A stretch of 64,000 nt of DNA from Flabesymbios commensalis (GCA_964017125.1 OZ024911.1:36349160-36413159); one strand, 5' to 3'. Positions 49,301 through 60,871 are shown, numbered from the stretch's first letter. Numbers and translations are program-made. Notes: generated from the letters alone by a model not told the origin.

Positions 49301-51584
49301 TCCACTTTAAAATGATCTCAGCCACTACACAAGTTATCATGACCACTAAAGAAGTGATCATAGTCATTTTATGATTTATGTCAGCCACTACAAAGGTGAT
49401 TTTGGTCACTAACAAATTGGTGTCAGCCACTGAAAAATTTATCTAAGCTATTACAGAGTGATCTTTGCCACTGAAGAAATGATCACAGCCACTTTAAAAA
49501 TTATCTAAACCACTACAAAAGTGATCTTGACCACTGAAGAAGTGATTACAACCATTCTAAAAGTTTTTTCAGCCATGACAAAAGTGATCTTTAGCACCGA
49601 AAAAGTGATTACAACCATTTTAAAAGTTATCTCAGCCACTACAAAAGTGACCTTGACCACTGAAGAAGAGATCACAGCGAGTGTAAAAGTTATCTCTAGC
49701 CACTAGAAAAGTGATCTTGGTCAGTGAAAAAGTGACAACAGCCACTTTGCAAATTAAGTCAGCCACTACAAAGTGATCTTGACCACTGAATAAGTGACCA
49801 CAGCCACTTTAAAAATTATCTAAACCACTACAAAAGTGATCTTGACCACTGATGAAGTGATTACAACCATTCTAAAAGTTTTTCTCAGCCACTACAAAAG
49901 TGATCTTTGCCACCGAAGAAGGGATTAGAACCACTTTAAAAGTTATCTCAGCAACTAAAAAAGTGATCTTGGCCAGTGAAGAATTTACAACTGCCACTAA
50001 AGCCACTACAAAAGTGATCTTTGTTACTGTAGTATATTTTAGCATCCTGATTTCTTATTTTATGTCCAAAATAAGAAATACGGGAATATCGTCTCTATAT
50101 CTCGCTTAACTGGTAAATGCGCAGCACAAAAATTAAAAAAAAAAATTGCCGTTATAGTCTATGGACATGTTGACATCACATGGTCATATTAAGAAACCAA
50201 AAGAAAACTATACCGATTTTTTGATGATTTTAGCCTGATTGTGTCGCTTACATCAAAACCGTGTTTATGCTATGACTATATATTAGATAAACGATGTTCA
50301 GTAATGCATTTATTTAACAGCGGCCATTTTGAAATCGGCCATAATGATTAATTACTTGACAAATCAAGAATTAGTCAACTGATTTAGACTTAATATGTGC
50401 CTCTGACCAAATAATACCGCTTACTGAGGTTTTCGTACAGAACAGAACGTGTGCTCATGAACTATTTTCAAAAGTTTAGAAAATATTATATATTTGTCAT
50501 TTTTGCGAAGGCCATCTTGGATTGGTTCTTAAATAACATGTTATAGTACTTAAATATGTTAAAATATACATAGATATATTAGTTGATTAATTCAGTATTA
50601 AAATATAAGAATAGGCACAAAAAATGTGTTTCTGAGATAAAAATTAAGCAAACCATGTTAAATTCTGCATATGAAGATTAGGAATTGATTTCACGGTGGC
50701 CACTTTAAAATCGGCCATATTGAATAATTACTCTACAAATCAAGCACTAATCATATGATTTTCACTCTAGGGTTGTCTCTGAACCAAATGACACGGATCG
50801 TGGGGGGTTTCCTACATGATAAAACATGGGCTTCTAAAATATTTGCAAGAAAATATGAAATTTTGAACATTTTCTTGATCATTTCTGGCAGCCATCTTGG
50901 ATTGAGTTTTAAATATCACATTCCAGCATTTGTAAATACTTGAACGAACAATAAAAAGTATGATTAGACACTCAAACCGTGCTTGTGATGCGAAATTTAA
51001 GAAAACCATGTTTCAATAATACATTTCGGGAAAAACCATGGATTTTACGGCGGCCATTTTGAAATTAGCCATAGTGATCAATTACTCGAGTAATCTAGCA
51101 TTGGTAACCTAATTAAGACTTAAGGGATGTATCTGAACCAAATGGTACCGCTCATGGAGACTTTCGTGCGGAAACAAACCTGTTGTCATAAACTATATGC
51201 ACAAAAATAAATAAAAATTAAAATTTAAAAAAATTAGCATTTTGCAACATATTTACAATATCCAAAATAGGTCTTAGAGGTAGGATGCTAGTCCAAAATT
51301 ATATTTTTTTAAAACTATTTTATCTCCACAAATATATGACCTGATCAATAGAAAAAACTAAATCTAACAATATTTCATTTAAATGGCCCAACATTATAAT
51401 AGAGTGAGAAATATTTTCTCTCAAAATCGGGTAGGTGTACAAAAGTGTCAAATTCTCAGCCCGCCCCCATTTCCGGCAATGTCATCAACAAGATTCTGGG
51501 AAAAATTCTAGACATGTGAACAAATGTTGTACCGCCGGTTTAGGTAACTCTTTAAATATGGCTCTTTTTTGGTGTCTGCTGCTG
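46310..51584. mobile_element. 5,275-bp foldback-like element with satellite core, TA target duplication
   Basis: It starts CAGCAGCAGA and ends with the mirror TCTGCTGCTG, flanked by TA (46308-46309; 51585-51586). Removing the element and one TA joins the LINE codons PLLD to TIVPCGISDHFPYF without frame change, which proves the ends. The inverted arms (about 46310-47700 and 50230-51584) match over CCTAAACCGGCGGTACAACA, GGGCGGGCTGAGAATTTGAC and further in. Each arm holds about three tandem units of roughly 355 bp with recurrent (A)AATGGCCGCC boxes. The core is a 63-bp satellite. No transposase or other long frame is present, so it must be non-autonomous. Layout resembles foldback (FB/Galileo-type) elements; family not assigned. 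Confidence 0.8.
47918..50032 (+). repeat. 63-bp satellite (3 x 21) in the core of the foldback-like element
   Basis: About 33 degenerate units. Each unit has three related 21-bp parts: AGCCACTACAAAAGTGATCT-, GACCACTGAAGAAGTGATTA- and AACCATTTTAAAAGTTATCT-type. In one + frame the parts translate as ATTKVIL, TTEEVIT, TTLKVIS, but recurrent TAA codons (ATCTAAGCC) cut the frame into pieces of at most about 70 residues. Confidence 0.9.
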
Positions 51585-52500
51585 TATCCAGCAGTGGTTT
51601 GAAGGAAACCATGTGAAAATTTACATAAAAAGTTATCAGAGTCCCACTTTTATTTGAGAGTCTAGTAGGCAACGTTATTTTGGGAAAAAAGCTAAGTGAG
51701 ATTAGTGTATCTAGATATTAATTAAATATTGTTTTTTTTTGTTTTACTTTTAGCAGGTCTATGTTATAGTCTCCTGCTATGACTACTTCACATTGCCTTT
51801 TTTGAAGATCGTATAGTACGGGAGCCAATAAAAGTTTGATAATTTTCATTCAGGTCTCTAGGTGGCCTATATACATTACCGAGCACAAGCTTTCTTTTAC
51901 CCTTTCGATCTATTAGTATTTCTGTGAATTGTGGTTTCCATATAGTGGATTTTACGTAACTCCTAGAGTGGATGAAGTTAAAATTGTTATTTAAAAAGAT
52001 AGCAAGACCCCCGTGTGAAGTGCATGTTTTACCTTGTGATAATAATTGATAGCCATCTATTTGTAGAAGAGAAGTATCACTATCGTCTGATAACCAAGTT
52101 TCTTGTAAACAGATGGCACTAAATTCTACGCCATTTTCTCTTAGATATTCTATTTTTAGTTTAATTTGATTTATTTTTGCATTTAGACTTTGGAAATTCA
52201 AGCTGTAAATTTTGAGATTTCGTTTTTAGTGAGCTGATTAATGTTTCGTCATTGAAGTATGGCAACGGCATTATGAGGTCACACTCTGAATCTTGAGTAT
52301 TATCGTTATCATGGGTGTTTGTATTTTTTAATATTTTATTAGGTGACATATGGAAATTTAAAGATGTCGTAGAGAAATTATGATTTGTGCTACGTTCGCT
52401 TACAATGTTATTACATGAGTTATTATTTACCTCATCATAAGACTTATAATTATGACAATTCATCAACACAATGAGAGTTCTTTTGGTGTAACACAGTTGA
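51585..52500 (-). mobile_element. LINE fragment: APE endonuclease, 5' part
   Basis: Minus strand, in order: LNAKINQIKLKIEYL, AICLQETWL (catalytic Glu box), GGLAIFLNN, LVLGNVYRPP, EVVIAGDYNIDLL and KITLPTRLSNKSGTLI, ending at PLLD against the TA of the 5.3-kb element. A few frameshifts separate these boxes. Upstream to about 52469 an Asn-rich frame may be the LINE's N-terminal part. Confidence 0.85.
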
Positions 52501-54100
52501 TAGTTCGTTCACTCGCGTGTTCAGAGTCTTTTTCTCTTCAATGTCACTACGCAAAATGTTTGTTGTCAAAGTCACACAAGCCTAACAAAGAGTGAGGTGA
52601 GTTGTTCACTTCATCCTGATGTTCACATGTAGGGGGTCTATAATATATAACCTTCGTTCAAAAGGAAATATCAGGTTGTATTTCCACCTTGCTAAATTTG
52701 AATACCGCGGTGGAGCACTGTACTGGAGCGCAGCATATTATGTATAGACACCAAGTTTGTGACTCTAACTGCCTTAGAACTCAAGTTATGGCATAAAACG
52801 TCATTTCCATATTTCAATGGCGGTCATTTTGAAAATGGCCCAAAACAGGTAGTCCATCCCAATTGGGGAGGTCTAGGGAGCAAAAAAGTGTTCTCAGATT
52901 GCTCTGGGGGAGGGGGGGGTGCACGGTAACCCTATCTGGCCCATGGACTAAATGTTGCACGTTGATCGTTGGTGGTGTGTATAGTGCACGTTGGTCTTTC
53001 GTGGCGTCACGTCAAAGTTCAGGGTTCAATATCCTCTATATAATGCTAATTAACCCTCGTGCTACTATACGCTTTATACCGAAAATTTTACCTGAAATAA
53101 AATGCTAATAAAATTTACAAAACAATTTCTTGGTATTTTATGGTAATTTACGTATGACGTATTACGAAAAATATATATTTGAAAAATATATATATCGTCC
53201 CCATGGATATAAAGATGGTTCATCTGCCACTTTACAAAGTGGCAGATACACCCTTTCATATCCAAGGGGGGGGGGTGCGATATATAAATGAATGAGAAGT
53301 GCTAACTGACAATATTCTGAAGGACGAGATAAATATTTTACTCGAAATCAACATAACCTGTTTCTCACAAAAGCATTTTTAAATATTATTGGTGATCTAT
53401 CGCGAAATATGAAATCGCAAATATCAAACAGTATAGGCATAGTAGATATATCGTGAGTTCCGTGTTCAAATGATTAATACCGATGACTGGGGAAAAGTGG
53501 ACAATTTTCTGGATGTGTAGGCTACATGTCTGTATAGCGAGCCTAATAGAAGTAAGGGAAGATAATTAAGTATCATTACATGTTATACTCTGTTTCATAT
53601 GCCACAGATGTACTATTGATATTGATATGATATTAAAATATATTTATTCTGATAATGTTTACATGGTAATCGAAGCAAATGCTATCAAAATACCTACTTC
53701 TAGAAAGGTCAAACATAGTTATTTCAAAAGTACCACAAAGTATATTTCCACATTGGTAAAGTGTTCGGGAAACATGAGCAGGACTACCTCCATCTGGTTT
53801 TCGCGCTGCCTTAAAGGGACCCCTTGGGATGAGACATTTTCAATTTTGTCAATTTAGAAAATTTAATTTATATGAAGCTATATAGCCTACTATTCTTAAC
53901 TAAAAATACAAAAAAGTCAAAAAACAATTTTAAAGCACCGAAAAAGAGTGAAATAGTTATATTTCAAGGTCGTATATTGTCATGTAAACAAAACAAGTCA
54001 GCAATATACAGCACTTTACACCACATATTCCCACGCCTTGGACGGGGATATAATAGTAATCGCCGCTAATTGGTGTCTGATTGGTGCCTTATAGTCGGGA
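52501..54100. other. Non-coding stretch with one hairpin MITE
   Basis: AT-rich; G-runs at 52908-52918 and 53265-53275. Only the hairpin copy at 53195-53270 is recognised; the open frames at 53627-54069 look like chance. Confidence 0.5.
53195..53270 (+). mobile_element. Hairpin MITE, TATCTGCCACT family
   Basis: TCGTCCCCATGGATATAAAG with apex ATCTGCCACTTTACAAAGTG and right arm CACCCTTTCATATCCAAGGG, next to a G-run. Confidence 0.7.
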
Positions 54101-54114
54101 CATGAGGTGATACA

Positions 54115-54185
54115 CCTACAACACTGATTGTCTGCCCAACGCTGGGCCGACGGCATCAACATGTGGCCCAGTGCTGTGGGAACAT
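54115..54185 (+). mobile_element. CAGCAAACAC-family MITE remnant
   Basis: CAACACTGATTGTCTGCCCA, GCTGGGCCGACGGCATCAAC and CAGTGCTGTGGGAACATT remain of a palindrome. Confidence 0.4.
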
Positions 54186-54845
54186 TAAATCGTCCTTCAG
54201 CAAGTGTTTAGGTATACAAAAAAATTGTTTGGGTTTTAAGCGGTTTCATAGAAATGTTGATAAAAAATATTTTTTTAAATCTAAAAACTCTGAAAAAAAT
54301 AAAATCATGATCTTGGGGATACACTACTTCATTACAAAACTAAAAACGAAAATTGATGTCATCCCAAGGAGCGGCTTTAATTAAGACTGACATCAATCAC
54401 TATGCGGGGCTCCGAGTAAGACGCAACCAGGTTGTTTAGCGTTAGAGTTGTACAGCACAGTAAAAGCGGCTCCACTGCATCTTCCCTAACAAGCATCACT
54501 GCATCTTCCCTATCTTACCCACGAGCTCGCGTGAGACTGGCCAAGGGAAGATGCTCTTCTGTCGCGCACAACTTCAAGTGAATGTTCGACTGCCAATACA
54601 AATAATAATATTTTGTTCCCTATTTTTTTCTAAGTTATAGGCATGACACTATAACCATCGGAGACATTTTTGTAAGCTGAATGGCATAGAATCCAGCAAA
54701 AGAAATGGGCTTCCTTGGATAATTATGCCTACTGACGCGATCCATAGATTCAATTGAGTGAAAATTATTATCATTTGTCAGAATGGGGAAAACGATTTTA
54801 AAATATAGCTGATTAACATGATTTAAGACATGTCTCACATTTACA

Positions 54846-55036
54846 AAATGAAATGAAATGAAATGAATCGGGCTTTAGGCCACCTTTGTGCACATATAGG
54901 CTAAACTGTGCCAGGAGAACCTCCTGAGGATGGTGAGATGATTGAGATGACACTGTCCTCCAGACACAGGATTCGAAATTTGAGCCCTGGCGGTCTGAGG
55001 CCGATCACGCTACCTCTCGGTCACGGAGGCTCCCCA
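54846..55036 (-). mobile_element. tRNA-derived SINE, same family as 18220
   Basis: Reverse copy ending in GGAGGCTCCCC (the head). Contains GACACTGTCCTCCAGACACA and GCCACCTTTGTGCACATATA. On the left it borders an (AAATG)n tail. Confidence 0.75.
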
Positions 55037-55077
55037 CAATACTGACTTTCACACGTGGATGGGGAAGAAACATTTTT

Positions 55078-55168
55078 TGTTTCTTTCAAACCGCCGAGAC
55101 CGGGAACCGAACTCCGAACTCTGGCATGAAAGGCAGCGGTGCTAGCCATTACCCTAGAGCCCCCGCCC
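55078..55168 (-). mobile_element. tRNA-like SINE head
   Basis: On the minus strand GGGGGCTCTAGGGTAATGGC and GAGTTCGGTTCCCGG resemble box A and box B. A different tRNA source from the neighbours. Confidence 0.45.
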
Positions 55169-55189
55169 CTCACATTTACAAGGCTATAC

Positions 55190-55406
55190 CTAGCTCTTAC
55201 AGACTTTAGACGTCAGAATCTGACGTCTGTAGCCTATCCCCGCACTGTGAGAATTAAAATATTTGTATTGACCGTGGACCCATAACATGGGTATTCAAAT
55301 GAAGCAGAAATATCTAATTACCACATTCATGATGATTTTAAATTGAAAAAAAACACCTTTAGTCTCCACGGTTTATACACAAATATTTCAGCGCTTTAAG
55401 GGTTAA
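55190..55406 (-). mobile_element. TTAA-type MITE (AACGCTG family), reverse copy
   Basis: CAGAATCTGACGTCTGTAGC, CATTGGG-less body with GGTATTCAAATGAAGC and CAGCGCTTTAAGGGTTAA at the right end. Confidence 0.6.
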
Positions 55407-55494
55407 GGTGTCAATGAAAAATTAGAGAACTATTATAATCGTGATTTGCATTCAAATGTTTAACGGCAGATTTCTCAGTAGTTACTATCAGGGC

Positions 55495-55580
55495 TGGGGG
55501 GGGGGGTGGTATTGTAGCTAAAGCTGTTGCCTGTCACGTCGGAGGTCGCGGGTTCGTCCCCCTCTTTGATATCCAGCTTT
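55495..55580 (+). mobile_element. tRNA-like SINE head
   Basis: GGTATTGTAGCTAAAGC and GGTCGCGGGTTCGTCCCC give box A- and B-like blocks about 35 bp apart, after a G-run. Confidence 0.45.
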
Positions 55581-55608
55581 CAAATAAATAATGTGTTGAT
55601 TCAGTACT

Positions 55609-55780
55609 GTGGAGAGCCTCAGTGACAGAGAGACAGAGTACCACCAGGGCTCAAATTTCAAATCCTGTGTCTGAAGGGCAGTGTTCTTATCTCACCATCC
55701 TCAGGAGGTTCTACTGGTCCATTTTAGCCTGTATGTGGACAAAAGTAGTCTAATATATTGAACCCCATTTAGTCTCTCAG
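55609..55780 (+). mobile_element. tRNA-derived SINE, same family as 18220
   Basis: GAGAGCCTCAGTGACAGAGA, CAAATCCTGTGTCTGAAGGG and TTAGCCTGTATGTGGACAAA; more diverged in its head. Confidence 0.7.
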
Positions 55781-56162
55781 TTCTTATCAGCCATGACTGT
55801 TTTCCGAATACTAATATCAGAAATAAATTGTAGATATACAGAATAATTTTTTTAGACCCTGTTAAAACTTTGAAAAGCTTATATAAGGGATTATATAAAC
55901 CAGCGGAATTATCAATTACCACTACGTATCTCCCCTATCAAGTTGTGGCGACCCTTGCTCTCTCCAAAGGTTATCCACAAAACAAGAGGAATGGCCCACC
56001 GTTCCTCTGAACAATATCACTGATATCAGTTCGCTATAGGATTGCATGCACGGCTAGGTGAACTATTAACTAATTATTAATACGAATACTTTGGTTGACA
56101 GCTATGCGGATAGGTTGTGTAACTGAGTGGCTAGACTTCAGATATAGTAGTGGGGGGACATA

Positions 56163-56228
56163 CTGATATGAAAGGGTGTATCTGCCACTTTACAAAGTGG
56201 CAGATACACCCTTTCATATCCAAGGGGA
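56163..56228 (+). mobile_element. Hairpin MITE, TATCTGCCACT family
   Basis: GATATGAAAGGGTGTATCTG, loop TTTACAAA, mirror ending CTTTCATATCCAAGGGGAGG. The outer left end is lost. Confidence 0.75.
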
Positions 56229-56597
56229 GGACATACTGTAATTCAAAGGAAAACAACGGAAACGGTTTATTTTACAAGTAAGCAGATACCCCAATGGGGG
56301 AGGTAATCAAATGTTACCCGATACATGTGGGTTTGTATTTGTTTTTAATTGTTAAAAGCGGACACCATGGAGGGGCCACAAAGCACATCTCATCCAATCT
56401 TGACTTATGTTTGCGTTGTACACATTGTGGGCTACCTTTTCACAAGGAAGTAAAATTTAATTAAACAGTTTTTTCAAAAAATATCTTAAAGCTGTCCTTA
56501 AGCCGTCATAAGATGGACCTCGAAATGCGACACGCCTTAATTTTTAACTCGAGCTAGGTGCTACACTCCGCTATGGGCACCATCTCTCATATACGTA

Positions 56598-56624
56598 TTA
56601 TCAAGAATACATTATGTATTCTTG
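56598..56624 (+). repeat. Short perfect palindrome
   Basis: CAAGAATACAT mirrored by ATGTATTCTTG. Confidence 0.6.
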
Positions 56625-56828
56625 GTATTATGCATGCATGGGCCTACATGTAATTGTAAGCATGCTTTGTAAGCATGTACGTATGTCCCCTCGATCCAGT
56701 GTAAACTATTGTTTTCCTACAACACGTGGTTGATAATTCACGTTAAGAAAAGAGGTGTGGTGTTGAAAAACGTTTTCTACAAAGAACAAAAGTTTGCAGT
56801 AAAATTTTAAAACTTTAAACCCTCACAT

Positions 56829-56921
56829 TGACACAATAGTGTGTTTATGTTGGCCCAGCGTCTGCGACGCTGGCCCAACATTAAAACATCATTTTTTCAA
56901 CGTGTCGTGTTTGCTGGGTGG
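56829..56921 (+). mobile_element. MITE, CAGCAAACAC palindrome family
   Basis: TGTTGGCCCAGCGTCTGCGA with mirror GACGCTGGCCCAACATT; right end GTGTCGTGTTTGCTGGG. Confidence 0.6.
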
Positions 56922-56929
56922 CAAATTGT

Positions 56930-59050
56930 GGTTTTGTGACAACCATGCATGCATGCAAGGCTAGGTGGAGCAGTGTAAAGAATTGAGGCACGGAAACATA
57001 GTATTAAAATGCTAATTATGCGAATAAATTATTTTCCTTTTTGCGTGAAATAAAAATACACATATTATTCTCATGGATTGCTTTGATCTGAACTTGTCAT
57101 GCGGTGTATAGGGTGTCAGCTTTACGCGATAGAGCTCAGCGGATCAAAGACTGACAACAGCCACATGAAAGGTGAAAACTCCAGCAGCATCATCCACGGT
57201 GGATCCGATACGGTTATGTGCCCCCCCCCCCCTCCATCCCATACACACACATACACGCACATCCCAACCCTGGATTGTCACTCTATAGTCCATATACTAT
57301 ACAATACTATTTACAATAAAATACTACCGTACGAAGCCGAAAAAGGCTACTTAAAGCTATAAATTCACGCAAAATGTTTGGATTCAATATTACACATAAA
57401 GCTGTAGTGGGACCTAGCATAATGTTGGGAGCTAGATGGGTTGTGAAATTAGCCAAACATGAATAATAATTTGATTACATTCCTTTCACGAATTAAACCT
57501 TTTTATTCCCATGATTTATTTTCATTCTGACTTTAATTTATTTTATTTTTATTATACTCTAATACAGTGTCATTCAGCATGATATTTTAAAGTTTGTTCT
57601 AGCATATTCTAGATCAGCACCATTTACAATAAATACATCTGTCCTGTGCATAGGCGTGTAATCAGTCAGCTAGAAATATCGCCACCTTTAAATGGGACAC
57701 GTCAGTCATCTTTTGTATTCATAATGTATACATTACAGGTGATGATTTTTTTATATAACAATCTATAAAATTACAACAACAAAATCATTTACGACATGTT
57801 ATAGCAAGGGGGGTAATATAATTTTACGCGATTTTATAGCTTTAACTACTTACTGGAAAAGTAAGCTATTTCTGCCTTTTTTGACTTATAAGAGAAGAAT
57901 ATATCTTGCACTATATCTCATAAACGCAGTGTGTTCTAGACTGAAATTGTAGCATATCATATGCCATTCCACCTTGTCTGACAGTACTATCAAAATTACA
58001 CCATTTGCATTTAACACCAATATTTCTGTACTTTTTTAAGTAAATTTATACAGTCAAATAATCTTGAGGAAGAAAGTCACGTAATTATGTTGGTGATAGC
58101 TTACTTGTTTTCAATATTGGTGCTACATGTCTAGACAGTTTTATTGTGAATAGTCTTCACTTATAGAAGCGTATGCAGTGAGGAAAAGAGAAAGTTCTAC
58201 CTGAATGCAGAATATTTATCTATTATGCCATGTATTAAACTAGAATGTTATGTCCGATGGTCAAACATGTCTGAGTCGCCAATTCACAACAATACAGCAT
58301 GGACGCAGCAGATCTGTCCCTAAGGCATATTTGTAGAAAAATATAAAAAAATGACTAGTGGTAGGTAGGACTATAAATTCATACAGACAAAACATGTTGA
58401 TATTCCATGTACAATCATAGGAATTTGTAAAATTGCGAGAAAAATAAAACTTTAACAGAGTAGGCCTAGGTCTGACGCTAAGAACTTAAAGCCATAGTCA
58501 ACTCTTGAGTGTTTGCGGGACAATGGGCTCCCATAATTCAAAGTGACCCGTGGAAATTCCATAATGAAGTCACAGCCATGACCATGGCCCTGACCAACAG
58601 CCATGAACCAAGATCATATCGAGCGCAGCATTTAGAGCTAGCTCTTAAATAACTGTGAGGCTAAATACATGAGCGACATCTATGGATAATAATTCAAACA
58701 ACATTCAGCTATGCATATTGATATTGCTCCTAGTTTGGCTCTTTGAGGACACCAGGTGGAAATATCTATGTTTGTGCACATGTTGTGTTGATATGAGGCC
58801 AAGCTGAGCAAGCAGAGGAAACACATTCTGATACTGCCGAAACAGGCAAAATCAAGTCAGTTTTTGTAGTGTTCCGACCTATAACCTGCCAATTGCAGGT
58901 GTTTTTTAAATAAATATTTTTAAACTCAGCGTGAATCAACCTGAGGCCTAGGGTAGGCCTACACATGGTGCAATATTTATTTATAACATCCGAGTCCTCT
59001 GGTTGTGGAGTATTCCCTTGTCTTGGCTATTTATAGACAAATCTGCTGTG
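56930..59050. other. Non-coding stretch, nothing identified
   Basis: AT-rich, with a C-run and CA-rich patch at 57220-57260. No coding or repeat signal beyond short chance frames; a weak AACTACTTACTGG/AAGTAAGC hairpin lies near 57845. Confidence 0.5.
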
Positions 59051-59054
59051 AGAT

Positions 59055-59115
59055 GCCAAAAGGCAGTACCTCCTCATTTCACAAGTAAGGAGATACTGTA
59101 TTTTGTCTTTGTAGA
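59055..59115 (+). repeat. Hairpin remnant, CAGTAACTGCTTAC family
   Basis: GCCAAAAGGCAGTACCTCCT mirrored by AAGGAGATACTGTATTTTG. Confidence 0.45.
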
Positions 59116-59771
59116 GCAGAGCAAATGGACACTGGCTCACGCATGCGGCTTTCACAGGTGACCACAGGTTTAAGTTTGAATACGGCCTACATAAACCTCT
59201 ACTATTTCATGGGTCGAAATCCCATTAAGAAATTTCATCAAACAAATTAATCTATTGAGATCACCCCACAGAATCAATAATCCCCAATAACGCATTCTCC
59301 TCCTGAATTTTAACACCGCCATCTTGACATCATAGCTATACTAGCCAATGTGAAAATACTTATGTCAGTACTTGTGCAAATACGACCCCTCCCATGTCCT
59401 AAACATGACCTAAGTCACCCCCCCCCCCCCCACGAGGCTATGCCACACGTGATTGAACGTGGAGACTACGCGGCCACACGTAGTATTCTGTTTGACGAGC
59501 GTGGTGTTACCACTCTAGAAAATGTAGCATTATTATTGTGACCTGCGGACTCATAAATTGTGGATACTAAACTGGATTTTAATAGGTATGTCCATGTGAA
59601 CACCCTGACAGTCACACATATAAATACCGGCACAGCATAGCGTTGTGTCAGTTTTTGTTCATAGATAAAATGTCAATATCTCATTGATAATTTGTACACT
59701 ATAGGAAGGCTACAGGATGCGCAGATCTGTACGTCAGTATATATGTGATATCAAAACAGAGTAGGCCTACT

Positions 59772-59883
59772 ACCCAAAAAGCACGGAACATTCTGTATAA
59801 CATTTATACAATGTTGGACCAAAGTCGAAGACGTTGGGCCGACGTTGTATAAATGTTATACAAATGGTTTCTGTTTACTGGGT
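59772..59883 (+). mobile_element. MITE, CAGCAAACAC palindrome family
   Basis: ACCCAAAAAGCACGGAACAT to TGGTTTCTGTTTACTGGGT; centre GTCGAAGACGTTGG. Close to 21411-21521. Confidence 0.65.
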
Positions 59884-59934
59884 AGTAGATAAAACTCAGC
59901 AAAAATAATGATATAATTTTGAGCCGATGCTGGT

Positions 59935-60010
59935 TCAGAGTTGGGCCAGCGTCATAGACGGTGGACCAAAATTGACCCAACATTGATTGAATGGCTTATG
60001 TTTGCTGGGA
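59935..60010 (+). mobile_element. CAGCAAACAC-family MITE, diverged
   Basis: GGGCCAGCGTCATAGACGGT centre and TTGATTGAATGGCTTATGTT with TGCTGGG at the right end. Confidence 0.55.
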
Positions 60011-60381
60011 ACTGATACAGATACACATACCACAATTTAAGCATACATGTAAGTTTTTGATATTATATAACTGATACATAATCGTGTTTACATTATCGTG
60101 CTGTAAGTCAACTCATTTGACTGGCGATGTAATACTGATCTTTGTTTGTTTGGTTGAGTTTCGGATGTGTTTTATGACACAGGCCTATTGCTTAATAAAT
60201 TACTTACTCACTGTACAGTACTTAGGTGGATATAATATGGTGCGATAGTATTACAAGTATTTTGTGTCAATCTTGTGAACACACAGTTTAAACAGATTGT
60301 TATAATCACTGATAATACTGAGTTTATTTTTTTCGTTTTTTTCTTTCTTTGTGTGGTGTAATTATATGGGGCACTGCAATT

Positions 60382-60456
60382 CCGACCTGGATTAATTTAG
60401 CAAGGTTTACTGTAAACCTGTTAATAAAGGGTTCGAGTCCCACTAAATCGGACATT
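60382..60456 (+). other. tRNA-like sequence (pseudo-tRNA or SINE remnant)
   Basis: GGGTTCGAGTCCC is a perfect box B and GGTTTACTGTAAACC could be an anticodon arm, but the D arm is incomplete and position 33 is not U. Probably not a functional tRNA. Confidence 0.3.
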
Positions 60457-60763
60457 TATTCTTCGGTTCACACAAACAGTGATCATTTGACTGTTCATAT
60501 GCACGAAATGATAAATAGACGTAAATCGGCAATTAACACAGAATGAAAAATAAATTTAAAGCACGTAACATATGAAGAGACTGTCTGTCAAAGCTGACAT
60601 TTAAACTGTCAACAACATTCTCCCCGCATACCCGGATACAAGTCCTCAATGCATGCTATCGCATTAGGTATGCTTTGTTTGCATACTTATTTTCGAAGTA
60701 TGTATACCATGTATACGGGCACATGACTGGTGCCCATTGTAAACTCGTGATGTGGCCCCGGGT

Positions 60764-60871
60764 ACCAGCAAACACAAAACATTTGTATAACATTTGTACA
60801 ACGATGGCCCAACGTCTTCGACGTTGGTACAACATTGTACAAAGTTATACAAATGTTTTGTGTTTGCTGTG
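60764..60871 (+). mobile_element. MITE, CAGCAAACAC palindrome family, well preserved
   Basis: CCAGCAAACACAAAACATTT mirrored by AAATGTTTTGTGTTTGCTG; centre CCCAACGTCTTCGACGTTGG. Confidence 0.75.

Noticed and set aside
47918-50032. CRISPR-like array
   Set aside because: Contiguous degenerate 63-bp units without unique spacers, in a eukaryotic transposon.
49521-50109. Small Thr/Val/Ile-rich proteins in the 63-bp satellite
   Set aside because: Short frames left between recurrent stops of a degenerate satellite; no start or splice context.
59350-59541. 63-codon frame ending GVTTLENVALLL
   Set aside because: Looks protein-like in its second half, but begins across a C-run and has no splice or neighbour support.
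60382-60456. Functional tRNA gene
   Set aside because: Box B is perfect, but the D arm is incomplete and the anticodon loop lacks the usual U33.
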